DNA of 64,000 nucleotides, from assembly GCA_949128115.1 (NCBI GenBank), contig OX421967.1, forward strand, positions 25,374,635 through 25,438,634, read 5' to 3'. The stretch comes from Anaspis maculata. Lineage: Eukaryota > Arthropoda > Insecta > Coleoptera > Scraptiidae. Position numbers and translations under genes: made by a program. Of the stretch, positions 11,936 to 23,600 are shown one piece after another. The notes below the pieces were generated by a model. It was not told the origin of the DNA. It worked only from the letters and a program-made list of their open reading frames with translations, and ran no database searches. Within the stretch, counting starts at the first letter, position 1. Each line of letters begins with the position of its first letter.

Positions 11936-13454
11936 CATCCTAGCGTAATTATCCCATAGCGGTCTTACCCTTCAAGATAGAGAAAAAGATGTAAGGAAGA
12001 AGTTATATGGTTTGATGAGACCTATAACTTAAAATTATTTTCAGCTATACAGGGTGTCCCATTTTGACGGGATCAACAAAACGTCAATTTTTTTAAATGG
12101 AGCACCCTATATTTTTTTGCATTTTTGGATTCAGCTTCTTCAACTGTCTTATGCCTGTATTTTTGTTTTCCAATTGTGTGGCAGTGCTACCAACTAAAAA
12201 TTAAAAACTGAAAAAAATCGCATGTCCACAGTTATCTTGAAAAAATCGTGGCGGCCTTGCTTTTCAAAACTAAGAGATGAAACTTGACATGATGATAGTC
12301 AAGTCAAAGACCAATATACCAATGTCAAAAATTTGCGATTTCTTGATACAGGGCGTTCACAAAAAAAAATCAAACTTTATAATTTTCAAAGTCTCATAAC
12401 TCATTTTTTTCAAATAGCATGCCCCTAATTTTATAACGTTATCTGATAGCTTTTTTTATCCTCTTTCATTTTTACTTGGGGTACTCTCCCTTCAACTTCA
12501 TTTTTTTCGAGATAATCGGAAATTTTCACAAAATTTGTGATTTTTTAATTTTTTTTCACAAATTGAGTTGGCCGTGATGAATGACAGACAAGCCAAATAG
12601 TACGCAACGCTCAATTAGTCAGTCTGAATATTGTCGAACAAGAGAAAATGGCTTCAACGCAGAAAAAAACAAATTGGGATCCTGGATATCGGGATCATTA
12701 CCAGAATATCATATCAATCATTTTCTCTCGCGTAAAGTCATTTTTCTTTGTTCGACAATATTCAGACTGACTAACTGAGAGTTGCGTACTATTTGGCTTG
12801 TCTGTCATTCATCACGGCCAACTCAATTTGTGAAAAAAAATAAAAAAATCACAAATTTTGTGAAAATTTCCGATTATCTCGAAAAAAATGAAGTTTAAGA
12901 GTAGGGTATCCCTAGTAAAAATGAAAGAGGATAAAAAAAGCTATCAGATGACGTTGTAAAATTAGGGGCATGCTATTTGAAAAAAATGAGTTATGAGACT
13001 TTGAAAATTATGAAGTTTGATTTTTTTTTGTGAACGCCCTGTATCAAGAAATCGCAATTTTTTGACTTTGGGATATTGGTCTTTGACTTGACTATCACCA
13101 TGTCAAGTTTCATTTCTTAGTTTTGAAAAGCAAGGCCGCTACGATTTTTTCAAGATAACTGTGGAAATGCGATTTTTTTCAGTTTTTAATTTTTAGTTGG
13201 TAGCACTGCCACACAATTGGAAAACAAAAATACAGGCATAAGACAGTTGAAAAAGCTAAATCCGAAAATATAGGGTGTCCCATTTAAAAAAATTGACGTT
13301 TTGTTGATCTCGTCAAAATGGGTCACCCTGTATAGCTGAAAATAATTTTAGGTTATAGGTCTCATTAAACCATATAACTTCTTTCTTACATCTTTTTCTC
13401 TATCTTGAACGGTAAGACCGCTAAGGGATAATTACGCTAGAATGGACCACCCTG
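11936..13454. repeat. 1.5-kb palindrome, TA|CAGGGTG boundaries (family C, full copy)
   Basis: TA-CAGGGTGGTCCATCCTAG at the left is mirrored by GGACCACCCTG-TA at the right. The arms of about 750 bp meet near 12695 and are highly similar. A second CAGGGTG motif lies about 110 bp inside each end (near 12050 and 13330). No protein-coding frame is seen. A half copy lies at 30240-30947 and a fragment at 26040-26200. Confidence 0.85.
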
Positions 13455-13459
13455 TATAA

Positions 13460-14180
13460 CTTGTGGACTTGCATAGTGGCACACAACATTTATTTTCCAT
13501 AACTCCATCAAAACACACGTTCGGCTTATGGAATCGGGGCAATGTTGGCACACTAGGACTTCGACGATTTACTGCGCAATCGAACGTGACGTCACGGGCC
13601 AGAAAGAGACGCTCAATTTAGGAAACCTGTATTAATCTGCTAATCTCAAGATTTAACTGAGTAATGTCAAAAACAAGCGAACCTCTACAGCGGTACTTTG
13701 GCACCCTATCAGGCGCAAGCGCGGGCATGAAGCTGGCAAGAGGCGCTTCGTTGGGCCGGCTTGCCTGCAACGTTGTCACAGCGGGTGCCAAGGTGACGGT
13801 TATGTTCCCGTGACCTATTGAATGTCTATAGTGCGCCGCCAACATAGATAAAACCGCCTCTGATCAACTTGAAATAACATGATATTGTAATGCTCTGGTG
13901 TTCTCATTTTATGAATAATACTCAGTTATTGCTACTTATAAACGTAAGCCCAGACACATTCCATCTCCAATATGCGCCTCGGAGAAGATGTGCCCACCAT
14001 ACCATAAGGAGTAAAGGACACTAGATGCAATTTTTTGGCGTAGTTGCTACTTCACCCCTTACGTCTCCCGACTTCGTTTCCCCCCGTCCACAAGCTGGGT
14101 TATACTCCCTCCCTATTCTAATATCCTCCTAGGGTCAAAACAAAACCTATTTTTCTTGGGCTATTAGTACAAGAAAGATG
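13460..14180. other. intergenic DNA with dispersed-repeat fragments
   Basis: 13826-13990 repeats at 15133-15320 (shared GCGCCGCCAACATAGA and GCTCTGGTGTTCTCATT). 13995-14134 belongs to the repeat ending CCTCCTAGG (see 49560-49811). No gene was seen. Confidence 0.55.
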
Positions 14181-14618
14181 GATTTCAACCTCGGAATAAA
14201 TATAGACGTCCTGAAAATTTGATATTCTCTTCAGAATTCAGTGCTCTACAACATATCCAAAATCGCCAAAAATCGGACCCGGGGGTTTTGAGTTATTGGT
14301 AAAAAATTGCAACTTGAAATGGAGGGGATGAAACCCGTCAATCCATTGGAAGCAAATACGTTATAATTCGACGTATCATATCCCGTTGATACCATTTTGG
14401 CACAAAAGATGTCGATCACTGTTGAAGGGGGGTCGTGGGGGGGGGGCGAAGCCCTGCTAGGTGGTCCATTTTGTTTTTCTGGCCATCTAGAACCGATCAC
14501 GACAAGTTTGGTATCTTTTCTGACTATATTCAATCTCCTGAACTCGAATCCGATGTGTTGATTTGAATAAAAGCAAGTTTGAACAAGTTAACTTGAAGAA
14601 ACTTGTTTTTTCTTTGAC

Positions 14619-14924
14619 AATAGACCATTTCCACTGATGACGTCACGCAGCTCCGTCTTGAACAGCTGATCTGGGGCAACGTCAGTCAGATCTGCGTTAT
14701 CTGTCACGGGGCACGTGGGCTACGTCAGTCATGTGCGTCAGTCAGATTGGTAGTATGTCAATCTGTCAGTCGGTGCATAACCTCCTTGGTCGGTGTCGAT
14801 GTGTGAAAATCACTGGTGTCACAAAGTTTTGACAAGCTGCCACGTATAGTTGACATCATGTTTGACGTCGCCCCGAATCAGCCGTTCGACACGTGCGTGT
14901 GACGTCATGTGGAAATGGTCTATT
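14619..14924. mobile_element. 306-bp MITE (copy 1)
   Basis: Terminal inverted repeats begin AATAGACCATTTCCAC and end GTGGAAATGGTCTATT, each followed by a TGACGTCA-containing stretch. The whole sequence matches 42496-42798 in inverse orientation. No coding capacity; the superfamily is not assignable by eye. Confidence 0.85.
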
Positions 14925-14978
14925 TTGAGAAATTTTTAGCGCATTTTCCATCTTGATGAAAATCGCTATTGCAACCGC

Positions 14979-15042
14979 TTGTCCGTCCGTCCGTCCGTCC
15001 GTCCGTCCGTCCGTCCGTCCGTCCGTCCGTCCGTCCGTCCGT
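14979..15042. repeat. (CCGT)n microsatellite
   Basis: About 15 uninterrupted GTCC units inside a dispersed repeat. The Arg/Pro/Ser or Asp/Gly/Arg/Thr open frames across it are repeat translations, not genes. Confidence 0.95.
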
Positions 15043-15132
15043 TCCTCGAACTCCCCCAAACTAGACGACTTAGCTTTCTAATTTTTTCGCTGTTACATAG
15101 CTGCCACTCCCAAAGGAGGGCTAGGCTATATT

Positions 15133-16205
15133 GGATGTCTATATTGCGCCGCCAACATAGAGAAAACCGCCCCCGATAAACTTGAAATAACATAATATTG
15201 CACTTTCTACCAGACCTGATGCTCTGGTGTTCTCATTTTTTTGAATAATACATAGTTGCCACTTATAAACGTAAGCCAAGAAACATTCCGTCATCAATAT
15301 GCGCCGCCGACATGAAAAACTGCTAAAAACCGCCCCCAATCACTTTAAAATGAAAAACATAAACCCGAAGACACAGCGATCTGATTCTTTCGGTATATAA
15401 ATAGCTGATTAAAAATGGGAAAGGATAGGCTACTTTTGGTTAGTCGCCGCCCCCAGATTCCGCCCCCAAACGATAAAAAGTGCAACTTTCACAAATGTTA
15501 CTGATTGAGATGTTCCCTTGAACATTTAGGAATTGCCAGCTCAAATTGTGCAACATTTGCTCAGCCAAACGCTGCCGCTCCCACACGCCGTCCCCAAAGT
15601 AAGAGATGAATGAAAAACATGAACTCAAAGACATAGCGATCTAAGTTTTTCGCTATATGGATAGCTGACTAAAAATGGAAAAGGATAGGCTACTTTTGAT
15701 ATGGCGCAACTTTCACAATTTTCACTGATTGTCATATTTCCTTAAACATTTAGAAACTCTTGACTCAAACTGTGCAACAGTTACTTTGCCGAATGCTGCC
15801 ACCCCCACACGCTGCCCTCAAAGTAAGAGATAAATGAGCCGGTCAAAACCACAATGGTGTAAGTCATAAAACATCATTTTGAGATATGGCCCTGAGAAGT
15901 TAGAAGATTCCATTTGAATGTACAGCGAGACAGGGAAGCGGAGGCGTGTAATTTTTTTGCAAAAAGGGCTGCGTTTTTTATTCTAAGCCTCAAAAATAGA
16001 GCAAAAAAGGAGATTCTGAATATGTCAAGAATCGAAAAGCTCAAAATCGTGACTCACACCACTGTGGTTTCCATGGGCTCAAATGGAAAACATAAACCCG
16101 AAAACATAGCGACCTAATTCTTTCGCTATATGGATAGCCGACTAAAAATTGGAAAGAATAGACTACTGTTGATTAGTCGCCGCTCCCAGCTCTCGCCCTC
16201 AAACA
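15133..16205. repeat. direct-repeat block with a roughly 250-bp period
   Basis: 15133-15320 is a direct copy of 13826-13990. Three related units follow, starting near 15350, 15609 and 16085, each with AACATAAACCCGAA or variant, an AGCGATCT run, TTTCGCTATAT and GGATAGGCTACT. The first two also share a downstream half (GCAACTTTCACAA...ACATTTAG). Confidence 0.7.
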
Positions 16206-16428
16206 AAAAAAATATATTGATGAGTGAAAGAATTTTCATTCAAATCTATTTCATTGGCAAGTACCCCATTCTGATAACACAATATCACAATGAGTTTCGA
16301 ATGAAGAAAGTGGGCAAGGAATGGTGTTTCTCCTTCAACCAAATTTCTTTACGTTCACAATATGCCTCTTTGAGAAAATGCGCTACTGAGACTCATGCAC
16401 GTGAAGGCATACTCACTTGTTTTTCATT

Positions 16429-17092
16429 GTTAGAGGTGTTCATCTTTGGAAAATTTTCAGGGGCCATTGAATTGAAGTGTATTCTTCACGGAGATCATCT
16501 ACTTGATGGTTGATTTTGTTTCTCGAGTTTAAAAAATCGATTTGAACTTGAATCGGCCCGGCGCCGCTTCTACTATAATGACCAGAACACGACAACATGC
16601 ACCATTAAATGAAAGTAGCACAAACTAATAACTTATCTTTGAAAATTCGAGGATTTGTGCAGAACTGAATTCCCTATAACATAAACAAAATCGCCGTGAA
16701 TCGCACTGCAGGATTTTGAATTATTCGAGGAGGAGGATAACATTTTGTCAAGATTCGTACTCTATGAACTGCTCCCTTTCTCCTCAAATAACTCAAGACC
16801 CTGCAGTGCGATTCATGGCGGTTTTGTTTATGTTATAGGGAATTCAATTCTGCACAGATCATCGAATTTTCAAAAATGAGTTGTTATTTCTTCAATAGTT
16901 TGAGCTATTTTCATTGAAAGGTGCATGCTGTAGTGTTCTGGTCAGTAGTAGACGACAAGCCGGGCCGGCTCAGGTTCAAATCGATTTTTTAAACTCGAGA
17001 AACAAAATCAAAAATCGTGTAGATGATTTTCGTGAAGAATACACTTCAATTCAATGGCCCCTGAAAATTTTCCAAAGATGAACACCTCCAAC
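16429..17092. repeat. 660-bp palindrome
   Basis: GTTAGAGGTGTTCATCTTTG at the left is mirrored by CAAAGATGAACACCTCCAAC at the right. The arms share AATCGCACTGCAG and GTTTCTCGAGTTTAAAAAAT and meet near 16750. It sits in the loop of the outer palindrome. Confidence 0.8.
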
Positions 17093-17284
17093 AGTGAATA
17101 AAAAATTCGTCAAAATTGTCAAAGAAAAAACTTTGTCAAGTTTTTTTAAGTTTACTTGTTCAAACTTGTTTTCATCCAAATTAACACATCGGATTCGAGT
17201 TCAGGAGATTGAAGATAGTCGGAAAAGATACCAAACTTGTGATCGGTTCTACACGGCCAGAAAAACAAAATGGACCACCTATAG

Positions 17285-19613
17285 TTAGTCGGGGTGGTAC
17301 GCGACATAAAATAGCAAAATACCGCAAATGAATTAGACGGGATGCCCTTTGGTATGATGACTACTTATACCAAGGTGATTAATTTTCGCCAAGGATGCGT
17401 CAACATTTCCCACTCAGAAAAAAAGATGGCGACGATTTTTGACAGGAGCGGATTTTTTATAAAACATATGCGTGTGACACATGTTTTCTCACTAATTTTG
17501 ATCTCCTGAATACGAATATGGAGTTTATTTTCACATTGGAAATCAACTTGACCTCATATTTCACATCTGAAAACCGCAAAAATAGCAGACTCTCGCTAAT
17601 TTTTGAACTGAAAATTTTATGTACCACCAACGGCGATTTCCAGCCTTGAGCTGGCTGTATAGATCCCATAGAACATGTTAACAGTCTAAGTTCTGCAAAA
17701 TAACTTTTCAAACATCGCCAGGGTGCGCCTCAAATCATACAAAAAATGGGCGCTGGGAGCACACTTTGCTGCGGCTGGATGGGGAATGTAAGTGTGAAAG
17801 GAAGAATGTTGTGCAATATGTTTTACTGCTTAATATGAGATACCAAGCATTCATCAACATACCATAGGGATTTGAAACAAAATATCGTACAAACAAATTT
17901 TCATGATTTGTTAATAATTTTTTTTTATGACAGGTACAATTGATACCAAAAAACGTAGCTCTGATTTTGATGATGTTCTTCATCAAGGTATAAATACATC
18001 AAGATACCTTTCTCACCTGGAATAACCACCCTAGCTCAAAGTTTCATATAATATAAAGCATTTTCGTCAGATCCGCGATTGCCAAACATCAGAAAAGCGT
18101 CTATTAATAATTTCAAAGTCCTTCTTTGAACTTGTTCTGGAATGCAACATACGGCTGATGGTTAAGCTTTGGCTTAAGTTTTCTGTCTCGCCCGTGAACT
18201 CATTCAGGTGTCTGCTGGACTGGATATGCACCAACGGCAAAGGTTCAGTAGGACCTTCAGTGTTATTCGTATTTCTATGGCACCAACTTCAAATTTGTTG
18301 TCTTGTGTGTGTCAGAATAATGCGAGAATGAAAGTAATGAGCTATTAATGGAGGCTCAAAAGCGTCTAGGACGTGAACAAACCAAAGAGCATGAAACATA
18401 CACCATGTATCATAGGTACTATAGTTGCAAAATAAGAGTCGTAATGTTGAAAAGGTCTTGGTGCCTACCTGATCACTTTTCCATATGTTTTCCATGTCCG
18501 TTTTCTATGCCTGTTCACGTCCTAGGTGTTTTTGCGCCTTGACCGATAATACCTATACTATAGTTCCATTCTCGCAAATTCCAACACACACACAAGACAA
18601 CAAATTTTAAATTGGTAATAACACTGAAGATCCTACTGCCCTACGCCGTTGGTGCATATCCAGTCCGAAAATTTCTAGACACCTGAATGAGTTCATGGGC
18701 GAGATAGAAATACTCATAGAAAACTTTGAACCAAAGATTCACCATCAGCCGTATGTTGCATTCTAGAACAAGTGTAAGGACAAAATTTTAAAATCAAAAG
18801 ACGCTTTTCTGATGTTTGGCAACCGCAAGTCTAACGAAAAATGATTTAATTATGAGTCGCTATACCGAAACTTTGAGCTAAGGTATAGTTGTTTCAGGTG
18901 AAAAAGGTTTCTTGATGTATTTACCTTGATGGAAAACATCATCAAAATCAAAGCTACGTTTTTGAGTATTATTGAAAAAAACTTATCAACAAATCATGAA
19001 AATATATTTTTTTGGTTTTTTATCTGAAATTGTCATTGTATGTTGATAAATACTCAGTATATGTAAGCTTACTGTATAAAACAGTGAAATGTATTGCAAA
19101 ACATTTTCCATTTCACACTTACATCCCTTAAATCAGCCGCAGAAAAATGTGCTCCCAGAGTCCATATTTTGTATGTTTTGGGGCGCACCCTGGCGATGTT
19201 TGTAGAGTTATTTTGCAGAACTTACACTGTTAACTTGTTCCGTGGGATCTATTTAACGAGCTCAAGGCTGGAAATCGATGTAAATGGCATACAAAATTTT
19301 CAATTCGAAAATAAGCGAGAGTCTGCTATTTTTGCGGTTTTCAGATGTGAAATATGAGGTCGATTTGATTTCTGATGTAAAAATAAACTCGATATTCGTG
19401 TTCAGGAGGTCAAAATTAGTAAGAAAACATATCCCACATGCCTATGTTTTACAAAAATTCAGGTCCTGTCAAAAATCGTCGCCATCTTTTTTTCTGAGTG
19501 GGAAATGTTGACGCATCCTTGGAGAAAATAAATCACCTTGGTATGAGTAGTTATCATGCCAAAGGGCATCCCGTCTAATTCATTTGCGGTATTCAAAATC
19601 GTAGCACCCCGAC
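17285..19613. repeat. 2.3-kb palindrome inserted into the right arm of the outer palindrome
   Basis: The ends read AGTCGGGGTGGTACG and its inverse GTAGCACCCCGACT. It is flanked by TATAG on both sides (17280-17284 and 19614-19618). The matching place in the other arm (14451-14467, GCCCTGCTAGGTGGTCC) is uninterrupted. The arms meet near 18440. No protein is encoded. Confidence 0.8.
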
Positions 19614-19929
19614 TATAGTAGGGCTTCGCCCCCCACGACCCCTCTTCGACAGTGATCGACATTTTTTGTGCCAAAATGGTATCAACGGGATATGATGCGT
19701 CGAATTATAACGTATTTGCTTCCAATGGATTGACGGGTTTCATCCCCTCCATTCTAATTTGCAATTTTTTACCCCCCCTCCAAAAACTCAAAATCCCCGG
19801 GTGCGATTTTTGGCGATTTTGGATATGTTGTAGAGCACTCAATTCTGAACAGAATATCAAATTTTCAGAACGTCCATATTTTTTCCGAGGTTTGGCCGAT
19901 TTTTTTACTATTTTTCCTGTACTATTTAT

Positions 19930-20437
19930 GTAGAATACCAGGTTTACTGAGCTAAAGAGTGAGGCCGGTCCTGTCCTCCAACATTTGACAGTATGACGAA
20001 TCAAGAATGACATAAACGTCATTTAGCGGCCAACCGCACGGACGAAAAATCACTATACACTTTTAGCAAAAAAACTTAATTTTCGCGACTCGTCAATCGC
20101 AGAGCAATTTCGACTTCCTGATCGTCGCATTCGGTCAATCTGCAATCGATCGGGTACAGTTCGAACCCATCGAAACGCGTAAATCAACCGGACCGGCGAA
20201 AATCTAGTAACTTCCGTTGCGGAAGTGCGGCATGACCTGCGTGTTGGCGCAACGCCGACGACGCCGCTGACCGCTGACATTTTCGGACGCCATATTGACT
20301 CTTGCCGCAAGTTCGATAACACACGAGAAACGGCGTATCAGCAGTACGCCGCCGATTTCGTGGCCCTCTAAAGTGTGTCTGTTGGTGCCTGGGTGTGTTT
20401 CTGTGTTTTGTTGTGTTGTTTGCGTGAGTAAGTGAGA
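19930..20437 (+). promoter_or_regulatory. TBPH: TBPH promoter and 5' leader
   Basis: From about 20040 the sequence becomes GC- and CpG-rich compared with its surroundings, as expected of a housekeeping promoter. A GCGGAAGTG (ETS-like) site lies near 20219. No TATA box is obvious. The last 65 bases before the ATG (about 20373-20437) are a U/G-rich leader (GTGTGTC, GGTGTGTTTCTG, GTTGTGTTG). Confidence 0.55.
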
Positions 20438-20681
20438 ATGTCGGTGGAGTACCTGCAGGTGGCCGAGGATGAGGGGGAGGAACCCATCGAGCTGCCCACC
20501 GAAGACGACGGCACGTTGCTGCTGAGCACGTTGGCTGCCCAGTTTCCGGGGTCTTCGGGGCTCAAGTACCGCAATCCGGAGACGAAAGCGATGCGCGGCG
20601 TCCGGCTGAACGAGGGCCGGCTCAATCCGCCTCCGGAGATCGGATGGGGCTCGCAGATTTTCTACTGCGTCTTCCCCAAAG
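20438..20681 (+). CDS. TBPH: TBPH exon 1 (N-terminal domain)
   Basis: It begins [20 protein letters not shown], the typical TDP-43 N-terminus, and ends FYCVFPK|, phase 1 at AAAG|GTTCGT. The ATG at 20438 gives the expected start; an upstream in-frame GTG at 20432 is not needed. Confidence 0.95.
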
Positions 20682-23600
20682 GTTCGTTGCTATTGCGTGC
20701 TCAGCTTAGGCTTAGGCACGAGTGCATTTCCGTTTTTCTTTTTGCGCCTCCTCTGCAGGCACCTGCAATTGCAACGTTCGAAAGGTATTCCATTCAGGTG
20801 ATTTGGGTCAAGTAGCTGGGTATACGGAAAGGGTGGTGTTTTGCAGGGAAGGATTGAGGGGGTGAATGTGTTTGTGTTATGTGAGTTTGTAAGTTGACCT
20901 TTGATCTCGCTAGGTGTTCAGTGCTCTTCAGAATGCTCACAATGAAAATAAATATCTTGGAATGTTGAAAAAGTCAAGGAATTGAAAATGAACTGGGACC
21001 TCGACTGGAGCACAGTAGCGTACATGGTTGGACCCCCCATTTATGCCCGGTTGCAAGTTGGAACAGCCATGACTTGTCTCATAGGGGGTCAAGCTCGTAA
21101 AGCCTGTTGTTCATAAGCTTAGTGAGCACAAAAAGATATTCAATAGGCAAAAATATCCAATCTTAGTCAGTGTTCGCGTCAATTGGGGGGGGGGGGGATT
21201 TATTCATTGAATTATTATACAGGGTGGTCCAGGTTAAGGTAGCAATAATTCACAATTCAATGGTCCATTGAAAACTAGGTCGACATGCATAATTTAATTT
21301 TTTTCCAAACGCTTCCTGAGAGAGATACAGCTCTTCAAAGTTCCGTTTTACTTTCCCGACCCGCCACCAACATGGAAGAGGAAGTATTTGAAATCTTCTT
21401 TTTGCAGCAACTCTCAGGTCATCAGAGTGATTTTGACCAAATTCTGTACAAATACTGATGAAATAGATACCCATCACTTGACGTTAGACACTTTTGTCAA
21501 ATTTGTCCAGTGGCGTAGATACGGCGGCGTTGTTTCACTTATCCCGCCCCATTTTCTACGCCACTGGGTGTTTTTAGAAAATTATACTTTTTTCGAATTC
21601 TCTGTTCAATTAAAAAAAAAAGTTGAATTGTAAAATTTTTATTTGGGCCCTCGTTTACAAGATAATTGAGTTATTAGGTATGAATGGTTGAATGGTATGA
21701 TAACAAAAAGAAAAAACCAACCCCGCAAGGCCAAAAATTGGATACTTCAGTTTATAAAAAAAAGGACTCCACCAGTCGAGCCACCAGTAGTTGGTCGATA
21801 AAAAAATAAGTCGACTTGCAGATTTTTATTTTTTCTCAAAACGCTTCCTACGGGAGATACAGCCCTTCAAAGTTCAGTTTTGAAAATCTTTTTTTTTTGT
21901 AATAACTCTCAGATCATTGAAGCGATTTTGACCACATTTGCCCTAAGAGAGTATGCCAAGTACTTATTGAATAGATACTCCCATCCTCGCTCCCATTACT
22001 TAACGCAAACAACTGTTGCCAAAAAATCAAGTGGCGTAGGAAATTGGGCGGAAAATCGGCGGCGGCAAATAAAATTCTATTCTATTCTATTCTATTCTAT
22101 TCTAAAGTGAAACAACCCCCTATACCTACGCCACTGGACAATTTTGGCAAAAGTTGTTTACGTGAAGTGATGAAGATCTATTTTATTTATAAATAGTTGT
22201 GCCAAATTTGGTCAAAATCGCTTCAATGATCTAAGAGTTATTGCAGAAAAAAGATTTTTAAATCTGAACTTTGAAGGGCTGTATGTCCCGTAGGAAGCGT
22301 TTCAGGGAAAAATGAAATTATGCAAGTCGTCTTATTTTTCCATCGACCAACTACTGGTGGAGTCCTTTTTTTTATAAACTGAGGTATCCAATTTTCGGCC
22401 TTGTAGGCATAATGGTAGTGTTACGAGCGGCGATCCCGTGCATTCGGGTAAACGCGCGATCTTTCTGGATTCTTTCACCCATCATGTAGCGGTGTAGATA
22501 CAAGAGCGGTGCTCTGGACGTTTCCAAAAGTATACGCGATGGCTTGGCATTGGGAACCTTCAACCTTCAACGCTTGATCAAGGCACATCTGTCCATTTTG
22601 GCGGAGGTGCAGACATTCCGGAGCACACGGGAACACGCGGAAGGTGTGTGATTATTCAGGAGTGGTCGAGGGAGTGGTCTAGAATCCATATGCCGGATCA
22701 CTATGGAAACTGCTGGAGAATACATGGAACATTTGAGATGAATTGGTCGGACCTATATAAGACATCAATTGTCGTCTCACGACCAGTATTGAATTGGAGG
22801 AGACAGCGAGCGGATAGAAGCGAAGTACCTGCGATATATTCCAAGCGTAAATAATTTTTGGCGTGTATTTATTGTAGTACGCAGTAATAAACAGTGTATG
22901 TTTTGAAACGATCGTCTCAATTATATTCGAACCCGTACGCGAGATTCGTAACAGTAGGTTCACTTGTACGGTTGCGGCCAAAATAAAGTGGACGACAATG
23001 TCAACGAGTTGGCGTGCTGTCATGCGACGTTCAGGCCAGAATCCTGAGAAATCTGTCAACTGTCGTCCACTTTAAAAAGGCCGCAATAGTACTGTGAGAG
23101 ACTCTAGTTGGCTGGAGTCTTTTTTACTTCAGCATTGTAGGCTTGCCGCCTTTTTACCTGGTTTGAAACTGACTTCTCTAGAAGTGAAATTATATTTCTT
23201 ATCAAATTGATATTAAAATCTTGGAAAACTGACCTTGTCATGTGTGGAAATGCGACTCGAGGGGCGCAAAGCTGTATCACCGTCAAATTTAAGTCATCTT
23301 GACGGCGGCCATTCTAGGCCGACAAAAACTCGTTCCACCAAGGTTCAAGACGAAAGCAAATTGAAAACTGAAGGTACTCATATGAATTTCGGTCCAATTC
23401 GCAAATTCGAGCGGCTGGGTTTTTGGAAATTCGGTTTATTTAACTGCTTACACGTAAATCCTGCTGCTGTTCGGCGTGTCTTTTCGACTGGAAGAGGTGA
23501 AAGGATTGATGATTCAACGGGAATGGGACCCCTTTTTTTGGAGGAAGGGCTAGTATTTTTTTAGCTTCAATCATCGTAAAGTTGAACCGGCTTCGAGAGG

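Larger units (their letters stand above)
14185..19905. repeat. 5.7-kb outer palindrome interrupted by nested elements
   Basis: The left arm (about 14185-14618) is repeated in inverse orientation in two blocks: 17100-17284 and 19619-19905. The gap between the blocks is a younger insertion (17285-19613). The loop holds a MITE, a CCGT tract, direct repeats and another palindrome. Landmarks shared by the arms are GATATTCT-TTCAGAATT, CTACAACATATCCAAAATCG, and GGCGAAGCCCT next to GGTGGTCCATTTTG. Confidence 0.75.

Noticed and set aside
14856..15193. Open frames of repeated Asp-Gly-Arg-Thr or Arg-Pro-Ser-Val
   Set aside because: They translate the (CCGT)n microsatellite on both strands.
8571..16205. 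CRISPR-like arrays from the repeated units
   Set aside because: Repeats are few, long, diverged and without regular spacers; the context is eukaryotic.
16130..16513. 127-codon open frame
   Set aside because: It spans the end of the direct-repeat block and enters a palindrome arm; no protein motif.
22679..23059. 126-codon minus-strand frame
   Set aside because: Lies across the solo LTR and a MITE; no motif.
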